Assembly (NCBI RefSeq): GCF_021165955.1
Contig: NZ_CP088952.1
Coordinates: 1,426,001 to 1,490,000 of the forward strand
Direction: 5' to 3'
From: Massilia endophytica
GTDB lineage: Bacteria > Pseudomonadota > Gammaproteobacteria > Burkholderiales > Burkholderiaceae_D
Length of the DNA: 64,000 bases
The position numbers and the translations under genes are program-made. Numbering within the stretch: position 1 is the first letter of the stretch; each line of letters opens with the position of its first letter. The notes below the pieces were generated by a model, which worked only from the letters and a program-made list of their open reading frames with translations, ran no database searches and was not told where the DNA came from. This document shows, piece after piece, positions 24,310-33,330 of the stretch.

Positions 24310-27300
24310 ATGAATTTTTCGCGCTTCTTTGTCGATAAACCGATCTTCGCGGCGGTTCTGTCGATTGTTATCTTCGTCGCGGGCTTGATATCGATCTTCA
24401 AGCTCCCGGTCTCGGAGTATCCCGACGTTGTGCCGCCGTCCGTGGTGGTGCGCGCCCAGTATCCGGGCGCCAATCCCACCGTGATCGCCCAGACCGTCGC
24501 TGCGCCGCTGGAAGAGCAGATCAACGGCATCGAGAACATGCTCTATATGTCCTCGCAAAATACTTCGGACGGTGCGCTGACCTTGACGGTGACCTTCGCC
24601 ATCGGCACCAATGTGGAACAGGCGGAAACGGCGGTGCAGAACCGCGTGCAGCGCGCGCTGCCGCGCCTTCCGGAAGAGGTGCGCCAGATCGGTGTCACCA
24701 CCGCCAAGAGCTCGCCGAACCTGACCATGGTGGTTCACCTGCGGTCGCCGAGCAAACGGTACGACGAACTCTATCTGCGCAACTACGCGGTGCTGAACAT
24801 CAAGGACCAGCTGGCGCGCCTGCACGGCATGGGCGAGGTGCAGATGTTCGGTTCCGGGGACTACGCCATGCGCGTGTGGCTCGATCCGCAGAAGGTGGCG
24901 GCGCGCAACCTGACTGCGGGAGACGTGGTGCAGGCCATCCGCGAACAGAATGTGCAGGTGGCGGCGGGCGTGATCGGGCAGGGTCCGGCGAAGGACGCTG
25001 ACTTCCAGCTCACCGTGAACACCCAAGGCCGCCTGCAGACGGTGGAGGAATTCGGCGACATCGTGGTCAAGACCAATGAAGACGGCGCAACCACGCTGCT
25101 GAAGGATGTGGCGCGGCTGGAGATGGGTTCCAACTCGTATGCGCTGCGCTCCCTGTTGAATGACGAATATGCCGTGTGTATTCCTATCTTCGAAGCGCCC
25201 AACGCCAACTCGCTTCAACTGTCGAGCGAGGTGCGCAAGCTGATGAAGGAGCTGTCCAGGGACTTCCCGGAAGGCTTGGAATACGAGATCGTCTACGACC
25301 CAACCCAGTTCGTGCGCCAGTCCATCGACTCCGTGATCCATACCCTGATCGAAGCCATTGCCCTCGTGGCGCTGGTGGTGATCGTGTTCCTGCAGACCTG
25401 GCGCGCCTCCATCATTCCGCTGCTGGCCGTGCCGGTGTCGGTGGTGGGTACTTTCGCCGTGATGATGGGCTTCGGCTTCTCCATCAATACGCTCTCCCTG
25501 TTCGGCCTTGTGCTGGCCATCGGTATCGTGGTGGACGACGCCATCGTGGTGGTGGAGAACGTTCAGCGCAACATCAGCAGCGGCCTGTCGCCGCGCGATG
25601 CCACCATCCAGGCCATGAAAGAGGTGAGCGGCCCGATCATCGCCATTGCCCTGGTGCTGTGCGCCGTGTTCGTGCCCATCGCCTTCGTGTCCGGCCTCAC
25701 CGGCCAGTTCTACCGCCAGTTCGCGCTGACCATTGCCATATCCACGGTGATCTCGGCATTCAGCTCGCTGACCCTGGCGCCTGCGCTGTCGGCAACCCTG
25801 CTCAAGGCGCACTACGCGCCAAGGGATGCGCTGACCCGCGCAATGGACAAAGTCTTCGGCCGCTTCTTCGGTGTCTTCAACCGCTTCTTCGGCCGCGCAT
25901 CGCATGGCTACGAGACGGGGGTGAAGGGCGTGCTGCGCCGCAAATCGGCATCTCTGATAGTTTATGCGCTGCTGGCGGTGGCCGGCCTGTTCATGTTCAA
26001 GGCCGTGCCGCCGGGCTTCGTGCCGACACAGGACAAGCAATACCTGATCGGCTTCGCCCAGCTGCCGGACGCCGCCTCGCTGGACCGTACGGACGCCGTG
26101 ATCCGCAAGATGTCCGCCATCGCCAAGGGCATTCCTGGCGTGGAGTACACGGTAGCCTTCCCCGGCCTGTCGATCAACGGCTTTACCAATGCGCCGAATG
26201 CTGGCCTCTTCATCGTCGGCCTCGACGCGTTCGACAAGCGCAAGGACAAGAACCTCTCGGCCCAGGCGATAGCAGCTGAAGTGAACAAGCGCATGGGAGC
26301 CATTGAGGGCGCCTTTGTCATTCTCCTGTCGCCCCCGCCGGTGAATGGACTGGGGACGAGCGGCGGCTTCAAGCTCATGATCGAAGACCGGGCCAACCTC
26401 GGGCCGGACGAGTTGTACAAGGCCGTGCAGGCGGTGCAGGCGAAAGCCGCGCAGACGCCGGAGCTGGCGGGCGTGTTCTCCAGCTACCAGATCAACGTGC
26501 CGCAGCTGTTCGCCGACGTGGACCGCGTGAAGGCCAAGCAGATGGGCGTGCCGCTGTCGACCATCTACCAGACCTTGCAGATCAATCTGGGCTCGCTGTA
26601 CGTGAACGACTTCAACCAGTTCGGCCGCACCTATCAGGTGCGCGTGCAGGCTGACGCGCAGTTCCGTTCGCACGCCGAGCAGATCTCGCAGCTCAAGGTG
26701 CGCAGCAACAAGGGCGAGATGATCCCGCTGTCGTCCCTGATGCGCGTGAAGGACAGCTATGGCCCGGACCGTGTTCAGCGCTACAACAACTACGTGGCGG
26801 CAGATATGAATGGCGGCCCGGCGCCTGGCGTGTCCTCGGGTCAGGCGCAGGCAGCCATGGAGAAAATCGCGAAGGAAACGCTGCCGAAGGGGATCACCTA
26901 CGAATGGACGGAGCTGACCTATCAGGAGATCCTGGCGGGTAACACCATGGTCCTCGTGTTCCCGTTGTGCGTGCTGCTCGTGTTGCTGGTGCTGGCGGCG
27001 CAGTACGAAAGCTGGACACTGCCGCTGGCGGTGATCCTGATCGTTCCCATGTCCATCCTGTTCGCGCTGATCGGCGTGAAGCTGACCGGCGGCGACAACA
27101 ACATCTTCACCCAGATTGCCCTGTTCGTGCTCGTTGGCCTGGCGTCGAAGAACGCGATCCTGATCGTGGAATTCGCACGCGAGCTGGAAGACCATGGCCG
27201 CAGCATTGTGGAAGCGGCGCTGGAAGCCTGCCGCCTGCGTTTGCGTCCGATCCTGATGACGTCCATCGCCTTCATCATGGGCGTGCTGCCACTGGTGTTC

Positions 27301-27492
27301 TCCAGCGGCGCGGGTTCCGAGATGCGCCATGCAATGGGCGTGGCGGTGTTCGCGGGCATGCTGGGCGTGACCTTCTTCGGCCTGTTCCTGACGCCCGTGT
27401 TCTACGTGCTGCTGCGCACCCTGGCCAAGAAGCTTGAGAAGAAATCCCCGGTTGCCGACAAGGCAGCCCCACAACTGGAAGGGACCCACTAA
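24310..27492 (+). CDS. RND multidrug efflux transporter (HAE1, MexF-like)
   Basis: A 1060-residue proton-driven inner-membrane pump of the AcrB/MexF family. It begins NFSRFFVDKPIFAAVLSIVI. VSEYPDVVPPSV and AQTVAAPLEEQINGIENM are porter-domain hallmarks; TM4 carries the proton-relay Asp pair in GIVVDDAIVVVENVQRN. The second half repeats the fold (LLVLLVLAAQYESWTLP, GLASKNAILIVEFARE). Length is normal. Its stop overlaps the start of the OMF gene (TAATG). The substrate cannot be read from sequence; close relatives export chloramphenicol, quinolones and similar compounds. Confidence 0.95.
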   Translation: MNFSRFFVDKPIFAAVLSIVIFVAGLISIFKLPVSEYPDVVPPSVVVRAQYPGANPTVIAQTVAAPLEEQINGIENMLYMSSQNTSDGALTLTVTFAIGTNVEQAETAVQNRVQRALPRLPEEVRQIGVTTAKSSPNLTMVVHLRSPSKRYDELYLRNYAVLNIKDQLARLHGMGEVQMFGSGDYAMRVWLDPQKVAARNLTAGDVVQAIREQNVQVAAGVIGQGPAKDADFQLTVNTQGRLQTVEEFGDIVVKTNEDGATTLLKDVARLEMGSNSYALRSLLNDEYAVCIPIFEAPNANSLQLSSEVRKLMKELSRDFPEGLEYEIVYDPTQFVRQSIDSVIHTLIEAIALVALVVIVFLQTWRASIIPLLAVPVSVVGTFAVMMGFGFSINTLSLFGLVLAIGIVVDDAIVVVENVQRNISSGLSPRDATIQAMKEVSGPIIAIALVLCAVFVPIAFVSGLTGQFYRQFALTIAISTVISAFSSLTLAPALSATLLKAHYAPRDALTRAMDKVFGRFFGVFNRFFGRASHGYETGVKGVLRRKSASLIVYALLAVAGLFMFKAVPPGFVPTQDKQYLIGFAQLPDAASLDRTDAVIRKMSAIAKGIPGVEYTVAFPGLSINGFTNAPNAGLFIVGLDAFDKRKDKNLSAQAIAAEVNKRMGAIEGAFVILLSPPPVNGLGTSGGFKLMIEDRANLGPDELYKAVQAVQAKAAQTPELAGVFSSYQINVPQLFADVDRVKAKQMGVPLSTIYQTLQINLGSLYVNDFNQFGRTYQVRVQADAQFRSHAEQISQLKVRSNKGEMIPLSSLMRVKDSYGPDRVQRYNNYVAADMNGGPAPGVSSGQAQAAMEKIAKETLPKGITYEWTELTYQEILAGNTMVLVFPLCVLLVLLVLAAQYESWTLPLAVILIVPMSILFALIGVKLTGGDNNIFTQIALFVLVGLASKNAILIVEFARELEDHGRSIVEAALEACRLRLRPILMTSIAFIMGVLPLVFSSGAGSEMRHAMGVAVFAGMLGVTFFGLFLTPVFYVLLRTLAKKLEKKSPVADKAAPQLEGTH

Positions 27493-28979
27493 TGAACCGC
27501 ATGATCGCCATGGGAGTGGCGCCGCTGCTGGCAGTATTGCTGACAGCATGCGCCGCCCCTGAATTCAAACAGCCCGCCATCGAGGTCCCGGCTTCCTTCA
27601 AGGAGCCGCAGGCCGCGGTGAAGACGGCTGCCGACGGCACGCAGTGGAAGCAGGCGCAGCCCGCCGAACAGCAGCCGCGCGGCGAATGGTGGCTGGCCTT
27701 CAACGATCCGGCCCTCAATGAGCTGATCGCCGAAGCCACCCGCAACAATGCCAACCTGGCCGTGGCCGCAGCCCGCGTGAAGCAGGCCCGCGCCATCGCG
27801 GGCATCGCCGAAGCGGACCGCATTCCGCAGATCGGGGTGGGCGTCGGCGCCCAGCGCAGCCGTGCTTCGGCCCTGGAGCTGGGCCTGCCTCAAGGCACGC
27901 CGGTGGCGCCGCAGACCAGCTACTCGGCCAGCCTGACGGCCAGCTATGAAGTGGACCTGTTCGGCCGCGTGTCGTCCAACGTTGCCGCAGCGCGCGGCGA
28001 CGCGGCGACGGTGGAAGCGAACTACCGCTCCGTGCTGCTCGCCCTGCAGGCCGACGTGGCCCAGACCTATTTCCGCCTGCGCGCCACGGACGCCGAACTG
28101 GCGACCGTGGAGCAGACGGTCCGTCTGCGCGAGGAAAGCGTGAAGGTCAACCAGCGCCGCTTCGACCTGGGCGACATCGGTGAATTCGACCTGTCCCGCG
28201 CGAAGACCGAGCTGTCCACCACCCACGCCGAAGCGATTGGCCTGCAACGCCAGCGCACCACGGCGGAGCATGCCCTGGCTGTCCTGCTGGGCAAGCCTGC
28301 GGCCAGCTTCACGGCCGGCGTGAGCCCGCTGCTCGATTCGGCGCTGATGCCGGTGGTTCCGGCAGGCCTGCCTTCGGCCCTGCTGGAGCGCCGTCCGGAC
28401 ATCGCCGCGGCACAGCGTGCGATGGAAGCCTCCAATGCCCGCATCGGCGTGGCCCGTGCGGCCATGTTCCCTGCGCTGAACATCAACGCGAACGGCGGCG
28501 GCGTGGCCGGAACGTTCAGCGATGTGTTCAAGTGGAGCAGCCGCTCCTGGGTGCTGGGCGCGCTGATGTCCGCCCCGCTGATCGATGGCGGCCGTAACAA
28601 GGCCAATATCGCGCGCAGCGAAGCGGCGCTGGACGAGTCGGTGGCTTCCTACCGCCAGAGCGTGCTGGTGGCGTTCGCGGAAGTGGAAGACAGCCTGGCG
28701 GGCCTGCGCATCCTGTCCGGCCAGACGGCGCAGATCGATGCCGCCGTGGTTTCGGCCCGCCGTTCGGCCGACCTGGCGCAGAAGCTGTACGACGCTGGCC
28801 GTTCGAGCTATCTCGAACTGCTGGACGCGCAGCGCAACCTGGCGGCGGTGGAGCGCAGCGCAGTCCAGCTGCGCGGCAACCGCGCGGTGACGACCGTGGC
28901 CCTGATCCGCGCCCTGGGCGGGGGCTGGGACAGCGGCCACCCCGGGCAGGGAAGAGGGAGGCCGATCAAATCCAGCTAA
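27492..28979 (+). CDS. Outer-membrane efflux channel, NodT/OprN family
   Basis: A 495-residue TolC-type outer-membrane factor with a lipoprotein signal (MIAMGVAPLLAVLLTAC, Cys near residue 19). Paired OEP repeats are seen (WWLAFNDPALNELIAEATRNNANLAVAAARV; the second around PALNINANGGGVAGTF), with RRPDIAAAQRAMEASNARIG as family signature. It completes the tripartite pump. The start overlaps the stop of the pump gene. Confidence 0.93.
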   Translation: MNRMIAMGVAPLLAVLLTACAAPEFKQPAIEVPASFKEPQAAVKTAADGTQWKQAQPAEQQPRGEWWLAFNDPALNELIAEATRNNANLAVAAARVKQARAIAGIAEADRIPQIGVGVGAQRSRASALELGLPQGTPVAPQTSYSASLTASYEVDLFGRVSSNVAAARGDAATVEANYRSVLLALQADVAQTYFRLRATDAELATVEQTVRLREESVKVNQRRFDLGDIGEFDLSRAKTELSTTHAEAIGLQRQRTTAEHALAVLLGKPAASFTAGVSPLLDSALMPVVPAGLPSALLERRPDIAAAQRAMEASNARIGVARAAMFPALNINANGGGVAGTFSDVFKWSSRSWVLGALMSAPLIDGGRNKANIARSEAALDESVASYRQSVLVAFAEVEDSLAGLRILSGQTAQIDAAVVSARRSADLAQKLYDAGRSSYLELLDAQRNLAAVERSAVQLRGNRAVTTVALIRALGGGWDSGHPGQGRGRPIKSS

Positions 28980-29037
28980 TCCAAGCGTTAAATTCTTTCG
29001 TTTGTCAGCGGCGGCGCGGCCAACCTATGATGGCCGC

Positions 29038-29793
29038 ATGAACGCAAATCTGAAACGTACAGCGGTCGTTACCGGCGCGGCGCAGGGCATAGGCAAAGCC
29101 ATCGCGGCGCGGCTGCTGCAGGAAGGGCATCGGGTAGGACTGATCGACATCGACGGCCCGGCACTCGAAGCCAGCTGCGCCGAACTCGGGGCAGGAGGGC
29201 AATGCATCGGGGTGCAGGCAGACGTTGGCAGCCCACCGGCCCTGAAGAGTGCCATTCTTTCGGCGGCAGACCGGCTCGGCGCACCGCACATCCTGGTGAA
29301 CAATGCCGGTTTCGCCCGCGACGGTGCACTTGAGTCGATGAAGCTGGATGACTGGGACAGCATCCACCACGTCCATCTGCGTGCCGCATTCCTGGCGGCG
29401 CAGACCGTGCTTCCCTTCATGGAGAGTGCAGGGTGGGGCCGCATCATCAACATCTCCAGCATTTCCGGGGGCGGCCATGCCGACCGCGCCAATTACTGCG
29501 CCGCCAAGGCAGGGCTGGACGGGCTGACGCGCGCGCTCGCGCTCGAGCTGGGGCCGCGCGGCATTACCGTGAACGCCGTGGCGCCGGGCATGATCGTCAC
29601 GCGCATGACATCCGCGACGGCGAACCGGCTTGGCCGCACGCTCGACGACCACATAGCACGGGCGGCAGACAATATTCCTGTGCGCCGCACCGGCCGCCCC
29701 GAGGACGTTGCCCATGCCATGGCATTCTTCGCCAGCGAAGCGGCCGGTTTCGTAAGCGGCCAAGTGCTCTACGTGGCAGGTGGGCCGGTATGA
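29038..29793 (+). CDS. Short-chain dehydrogenase/reductase (FabG-like)
   Basis: A 251-residue classical SDR. The NAD(P)-binding TGAAQGIG motif is near residue 12, VLVNNAGFA is NNAG, and the catalytic Ser-Tyr-Lys lie in INISSISGGGHADRANYCAAKAG (Tyr in NYCAAK). ALELGPRGITVNAVAPGMI and the C-terminal SGQVLYVAGG are typical. An Asp after beta-2 (GLIDIDG) favours NAD over NADP. Substrate unknown. ATG 29038 gives the usual N-terminus. The stop overlaps the start of the GNAT gene. Confidence 0.9.
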   Translation: MNANLKRTAVVTGAAQGIGKAIAARLLQEGHRVGLIDIDGPALEASCAELGAGGQCIGVQADVGSPPALKSAILSAADRLGAPHILVNNAGFARDGALESMKLDDWDSIHHVHLRAAFLAAQTVLPFMESAGWGRIINISSISGGGHADRANYCAAKAGLDGLTRALALELGPRGITVNAVAPGMIVTRMTSATANRLGRTLDDHIARAADNIPVRRTGRPEDVAHAMAFFASEAAGFVSGQVLYVAGGPV

Positions 29794-30275
29794 GCAAGCA
29801 CACCCTCCGCCCCGTGCGCCCGTCGGACGCAGCGGCCATGCTGCGCATTCTCGAAGCCGCCGCCGCGGAAGGCGACAGCCTGCCCTTCGAGCGCGTGGAT
29901 GCCGCCCTCATCGACCAGCAGTGGCTGAAGGCGCCCAACTGCTGGCTTGCCGAGACCTGCGGCCGCATCGAGGGCATGTACCGCATGGGCCCCAACATGC
30001 CCGGACGGGGAGGGCACGTTGCCAGCGCCACCTATATTGTTGCTGCTGCTGCGCGCGGACAGGGGCTCGGACGGCGCCTGGTCGAGCACTCGCTGGAACT
30101 TGCGCGCGGCCAGGGCTATGCCGGGATGCAGTTCAACTTTGTAGCGGCCACCAACACGGCCGCGCTGCGCCTCTACGAGAGCCTGGAATTCCGCGTGGTG
30201 GGCAGCCTGCCCGGCGCTTTCCGCCATGCTTCGCTCGGCCTGGTCGATGCGCTGGTTCTGTTTCGTAGCCTGTAG
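29790..30275 (+). CDS. GNAT family N-acetyltransferase
   Basis: A 161-residue GNAT protein: N-terminal LRPVRPSDAAAMLRILEAAAAEG, acetyl-CoA-binding motif A VAAAARGQGLGRRLVEHSLELA (R-x-x-G-x-G/A intact as RGQGLG), then AATNTAALRLYESLEFRVVG. It is coupled to the SDR gene by an ATGA overlap, so both may modify the same small metabolite. Substrate unknown. Confidence 0.9.
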   Translation: MSKHTLRPVRPSDAAAMLRILEAAAAEGDSLPFERVDAALIDQQWLKAPNCWLAETCGRIEGMYRMGPNMPGRGGHVASATYIVAAAARGQGLGRRLVEHSLELARGQGYAGMQFNFVAATNTAALRLYESLEFRVVGSLPGAFRHASLGLVDALVLFRSL

Positions 30276-30318
30276 GGGAGGAGCAAGCTAGAATTGGGAA
30301 AACAGCGCAGATCCCGAT

Positions 30319-31218
30319 ATGGCCGAAGACTCCCGCAGCAATCCGCCCCTGACCGCAGCACGCACATTCGAAGCCGCCGCCCGCCACCGCAGTTTCCAGC
30401 GCGCGGCGGCGGAGCTCAATGTGACGCCTGCCGCCGTCAGCCACCAGGTCAAGCGCCTGGAAGAGTACCTGGGCGTCACCCTGTTCAAGCGCAGCAACCG
30501 GCTGGTTGAGCCCACGGAGGAAGGGGTGCTGCTCGCGCAGCGCCTGGGAGAGCATTTCGTGGCGCTCGAGGCGCTTCTGCCGCCCAACCGGAAGGCCGCA
30601 CCGCGGCCGCTTCGCGTCACCGTGATGCCCTCGCTCGCCGCCAAATGGCTGGCGCCGCGCATGGCCGATTTCCATGCACGCTTCCCCGAGGTCGCGACAG
30701 AAATCAGCGATGACGACGCCTCTACCGATTTCACCGACAACCGGTTCGACATAGCGCTGCGCTATGGCGACGGGAATTATCCCAAGGTGCAGCTACATTC
30801 CTGGATGGAGGCGCCGGTGGTCGCCGTGTGCAGCCCCGAATTGCTGCGGAGCGCGGAAGCGCCGCGGGACCTTCTGACGCAGACGCTCATCCACGATTCG
30901 ACGCCGCAGCTGCCTGGCGCACCGCCGGGGTGGCCCGAATGGTTCGCGACAGCCGCAGTACAGGGTACGAACACCGGCCAAAGCCTGCGCTTCTCCAGCG
31001 TCTACATCGCGCTCGAGGCGGCGCGCGCGGGCCGCGGCTTCGCGGTAGCGCCGCTTCCGCTCGTGATCGACGACCTGAAAAGCGGAACGCTGGCCATGCC
31101 GTTCGACCTGCAGGTAGCCAATCCCTGCAGGTTCTGGATCGTCCAGCCGCTTTCGCCTCGTTCCGTTCCTGGCGTAGAGGTGTTCATCGCGTGGCTGAAG
31201 GAGCAGGCCGTGTCTTAG
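30319..31218 (+). CDS. LysR family transcriptional regulator (GcvA-like)
   Basis: A 299-residue LTTR. The N-terminal winged HTH reads ARTFEAAARHRSFQRAAAELNVTPAAVSHQVKRLEEYLG and LFKRSNR. The effector-binding domain has the GcvA-type features (RVTVMPSLAAKWLAPRMADFHARFP, DFTDNRFDIALRYGDG). It lies 43 bp downstream of the GNAT gene on the same strand. Target unknown; no dimeric operator was evident. Confidence 0.9.
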   Translation: MAEDSRSNPPLTAARTFEAAARHRSFQRAAAELNVTPAAVSHQVKRLEEYLGVTLFKRSNRLVEPTEEGVLLAQRLGEHFVALEALLPPNRKAAPRPLRVTVMPSLAAKWLAPRMADFHARFPEVATEISDDDASTDFTDNRFDIALRYGDGNYPKVQLHSWMEAPVVAVCSPELLRSAEAPRDLLTQTLIHDSTPQLPGAPPGWPEWFATAAVQGTNTGQSLRFSSVYIALEAARAGRGFAVAPLPLVIDDLKSGTLAMPFDLQVANPCRFWIVQPLSPRSVPGVEVFIAWLKEQAVS

Positions 31219-31224
31219 GCAGCG

Positions 31225-32889
31225 TCACTCTTCGTTGGCAACCCGCCTGAACTCGGTCGCTGTGGCGATCTGCCGGGGTGCCGGGGCAGGGCCGTGCTTC
31301 TTCGCGAACGGCATCACGTTCGCATGGTGCTGTGACGATGCCAAACCATCCAGTTTGAAGATGCTCACCACCTTGGCCAGGCTGCCCGCCTGCTCCTGCA
31401 GCGACTGCGTTGCCGCCGCCGCTTCCTCCACCAGAGCGGCGTTCTGCTGGGTGACATCGTCCATCTGCGTGATCGCCTGATTCACCTGCTCGATCCCCGC
31501 GCTCTGTTCCTGACTGGCAGCCGTGATCTCGCCCATGATGTCGGTGACTCGGCGGATGCTTTCCACGATCTCCTCCATCGTCGTTCCCGCCTGGTCCACC
31601 AGTTTGCTGCCAACGTCCACCTTCTCGACCGAATCGCTGATCAGCGACTTGATCTCCTTCGCCGCGGCGGCCGAGCGCTGGGCAAGGTTGCGCACTTCGG
31701 TGGCGACGACGGCGAAGCCGCGTCCCTGCTCGCCCGCACGCGCCGCTTCCACGGCTGCATTCAGGGCGAGGATATTGGTCTGGAAGGCGATGCCGTCGAT
31801 CACGCCGATAATGTCCACGATCTTCTTCGCCGACTCGTTGATGGAGCCCATGGTGTCGACCACTTGGGACACCACGGCGCCGCCTTTTACCGCCACCTCC
31901 GAGGCCGACTGGGCGAGCACGTTCGCCTGGCGCGCGTTGTCGGCGTTCTGCTTGACGGTGCTGGTCAACTCTTCCATCGAGGATGCGGTTTCCTCCAGCG
32001 AGCTGGCCTGCTCCTCGGTGCGCGAGGAGAGGTCCAGATTGCCCGTCGAGATCTGGCTGGACGCGGTGGCGATGGTGTCTGTGCCGACCCGTACTTCGCC
32101 CACAATGCGCACCAGGCTCTCGTTCATTTCCTTGAGCGCCTGCAGCAGCTGGCCCGTTTCATCGGCGGAGCGTACGGTGATGCGGCTGGTCAGGTCGCCC
32201 GCAGCCACGGTGCGCGCCAGCTGCACCGCTTCTTCCAGCGGACGCGTGATGCTGTGCGTGATCCACCAGGCGAAACCCGCTGCGATCAGGAGCGCGGCCA
32301 CACCCAGGCCAACCATCAGAATCTGGGCCGAGGCGATCATCTCGCGGCCCTCGGCGCCGCTGTTCACGACGATATCCTTCTGCAGGTCTACCAGGGATTT
32401 GATCTGCTCCTGCAGCGCGTCCAGCGAGGCCAGGGTTTCGCCATGCATCGTGGCCACAGCTTCGTCGCGCTGGCCGCCTTCGAGCAGCTTGGCCACCTTG
32501 CCGAAGGAGGCAACATAGGCGGCGCGGGATTCCTTGATCCTGGCCAGCAGTTCCTTGCCGCGTGCGGACGCCACCAGCCCATCCAGCGTTCCGAGCGCGT
32601 CGTTGATGGTCTTCTTGTTGGCATCGATACGCTGATAGATGTTGTCGACCTTCGCTTTGTCGCTGGTGATGAACAGCTCCATGGTCCTGCGCGCATTGGC
32701 GCGGGTGGTGACATTGATCGTATTCGCCGCGTCAGCCTTTACCCAATCCTGTTCGATGATTTTGTCGTTGATTTTTCCGATACCCATCAGGCGGGTGACA
32801 CCCACGCCCGTTAATATCGCCATGAGCAACATAACCAGGCCGAACCCCACTGCCAGGCGCATTCCTATCTTCATGTTCGAGATATTCAT
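31225..32889 (-). CDS. Methyl-accepting chemotaxis protein
   Basis: A 554-residue transmembrane chemoreceptor. TM1 (MRLAVGFGLVMLLMAILTGVGV) is followed by a periplasmic four-helix-bundle ligand domain of about 150 residues, TM2 (ILMVGLGVAALLIAAGFAWW), a HAMP domain (SITRPLEEAVQLARTVAAGD) and the long cytoplasmic signalling hairpin with its invariant tip (DGIAFQTNILALNAAVEAAR). It has no C-terminal CheR-docking pentapeptide; the tail ends RRVANEE. ATG 32889 is chosen with AAAGGA upstream; a longer frame lacks a sensible N-terminus. It is convergent with the LysR gene (6 bp apart) and divergent from the NRPS locus. Confidence 0.94.
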   Translation of the reverse strand: MNISNMKIGMRLAVGFGLVMLLMAILTGVGVTRLMGIGKINDKIIEQDWVKADAANTINVTTRANARRTMELFITSDKAKVDNIYQRIDANKKTINDALGTLDGLVASARGKELLARIKESRAAYVASFGKVAKLLEGGQRDEAVATMHGETLASLDALQEQIKSLVDLQKDIVVNSGAEGREMIASAQILMVGLGVAALLIAAGFAWWITHSITRPLEEAVQLARTVAAGDLTSRITVRSADETGQLLQALKEMNESLVRIVGEVRVGTDTIATASSQISTGNLDLSSRTEEQASSLEETASSMEELTSTVKQNADNARQANVLAQSASEVAVKGGAVVSQVVDTMGSINESAKKIVDIIGVIDGIAFQTNILALNAAVEAARAGEQGRGFAVVATEVRNLAQRSAAAAKEIKSLISDSVEKVDVGSKLVDQAGTTMEEIVESIRRVTDIMGEITAASQEQSAGIEQVNQAITQMDDVTQQNAALVEEAAAATQSLQEQAGSLAKVVSIFKLDGLASSQHHANVMPFAKKHGPAPAPRQIATATEFRRVANEE

Positions 32890-33330
32890 CCACGTATCCT
32901 TTTCATAAACACGGCCGAAGCGCCGATTATCTGGGCAATAGCGTCTCGGCCGTGAGATAACAATCGATTGCATTGACAGGCGTCAGCGATGCTCGATCTG
33001 GTGATGTGAATGCTTGCCAGACCGGATTCTTTAAGCCGCGGCGATTATGAGAAGGCCTGCCGCCATTACGCTGATGTCCTTGGGAACATTATCCTTTCGG
33101 TAGGAAATTTTTTTTGCCAGGACGTAAAAAGACAAGGCCCAGCAACAATTTTTTTGTCGTCCTGAACAGAAAATCGTTTGCGCAATCGATCAGCTTTTCC
33201 GCCGCCTTCTCGGCCATTTTTTGCCTGCTCAACCCTCCTAGCACCTGGACCCGGGGCCCTGGTACAGAAAAATTGTGGACCTTCTGTCGCCATTTGTAAG
33301 AGTGTTTTGGAGATTTGTCTTTTTGAGGGC
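32890..33330. promoter_or_regulatory. AT-richer leader/promoter region of the NRPS locus
   Basis: About 440 bp without a convincing gene, richer in A and T than its surroundings, with T-tracts at 33107-33115 and 33149-33155. CAGGACG (33118-33124) and CGTCCTG (33158-33164) are inverted copies, with GACAA/TTGTC inside, forming an imperfect hairpin. The NRPS1 frame is open through part of this region but has no recognisable domain there. No sigma-70 hexamer pair is convincing. Confidence 0.45.

Noticed and set aside
23083..27549. Very long antisense frame of 1488 codons opposite the RND genes
   Set aside because: His/Arg/Gln/Val-rich shadow frame caused by GC-rich codon bias of the real genes on the plus strand; the same holds for the long minus-strand frames over the NRPS genes (36361-44766, 44679-51542, 54125-59686, 59828-63946).
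23101..28979. RND pump as dedicated exporter of the NRPS product
   Set aside because: It is more than 4 kb away with SDR, GNAT, LysR and chemoreceptor genes in between, one of them on the opposite strand; nothing in the sequence links them.
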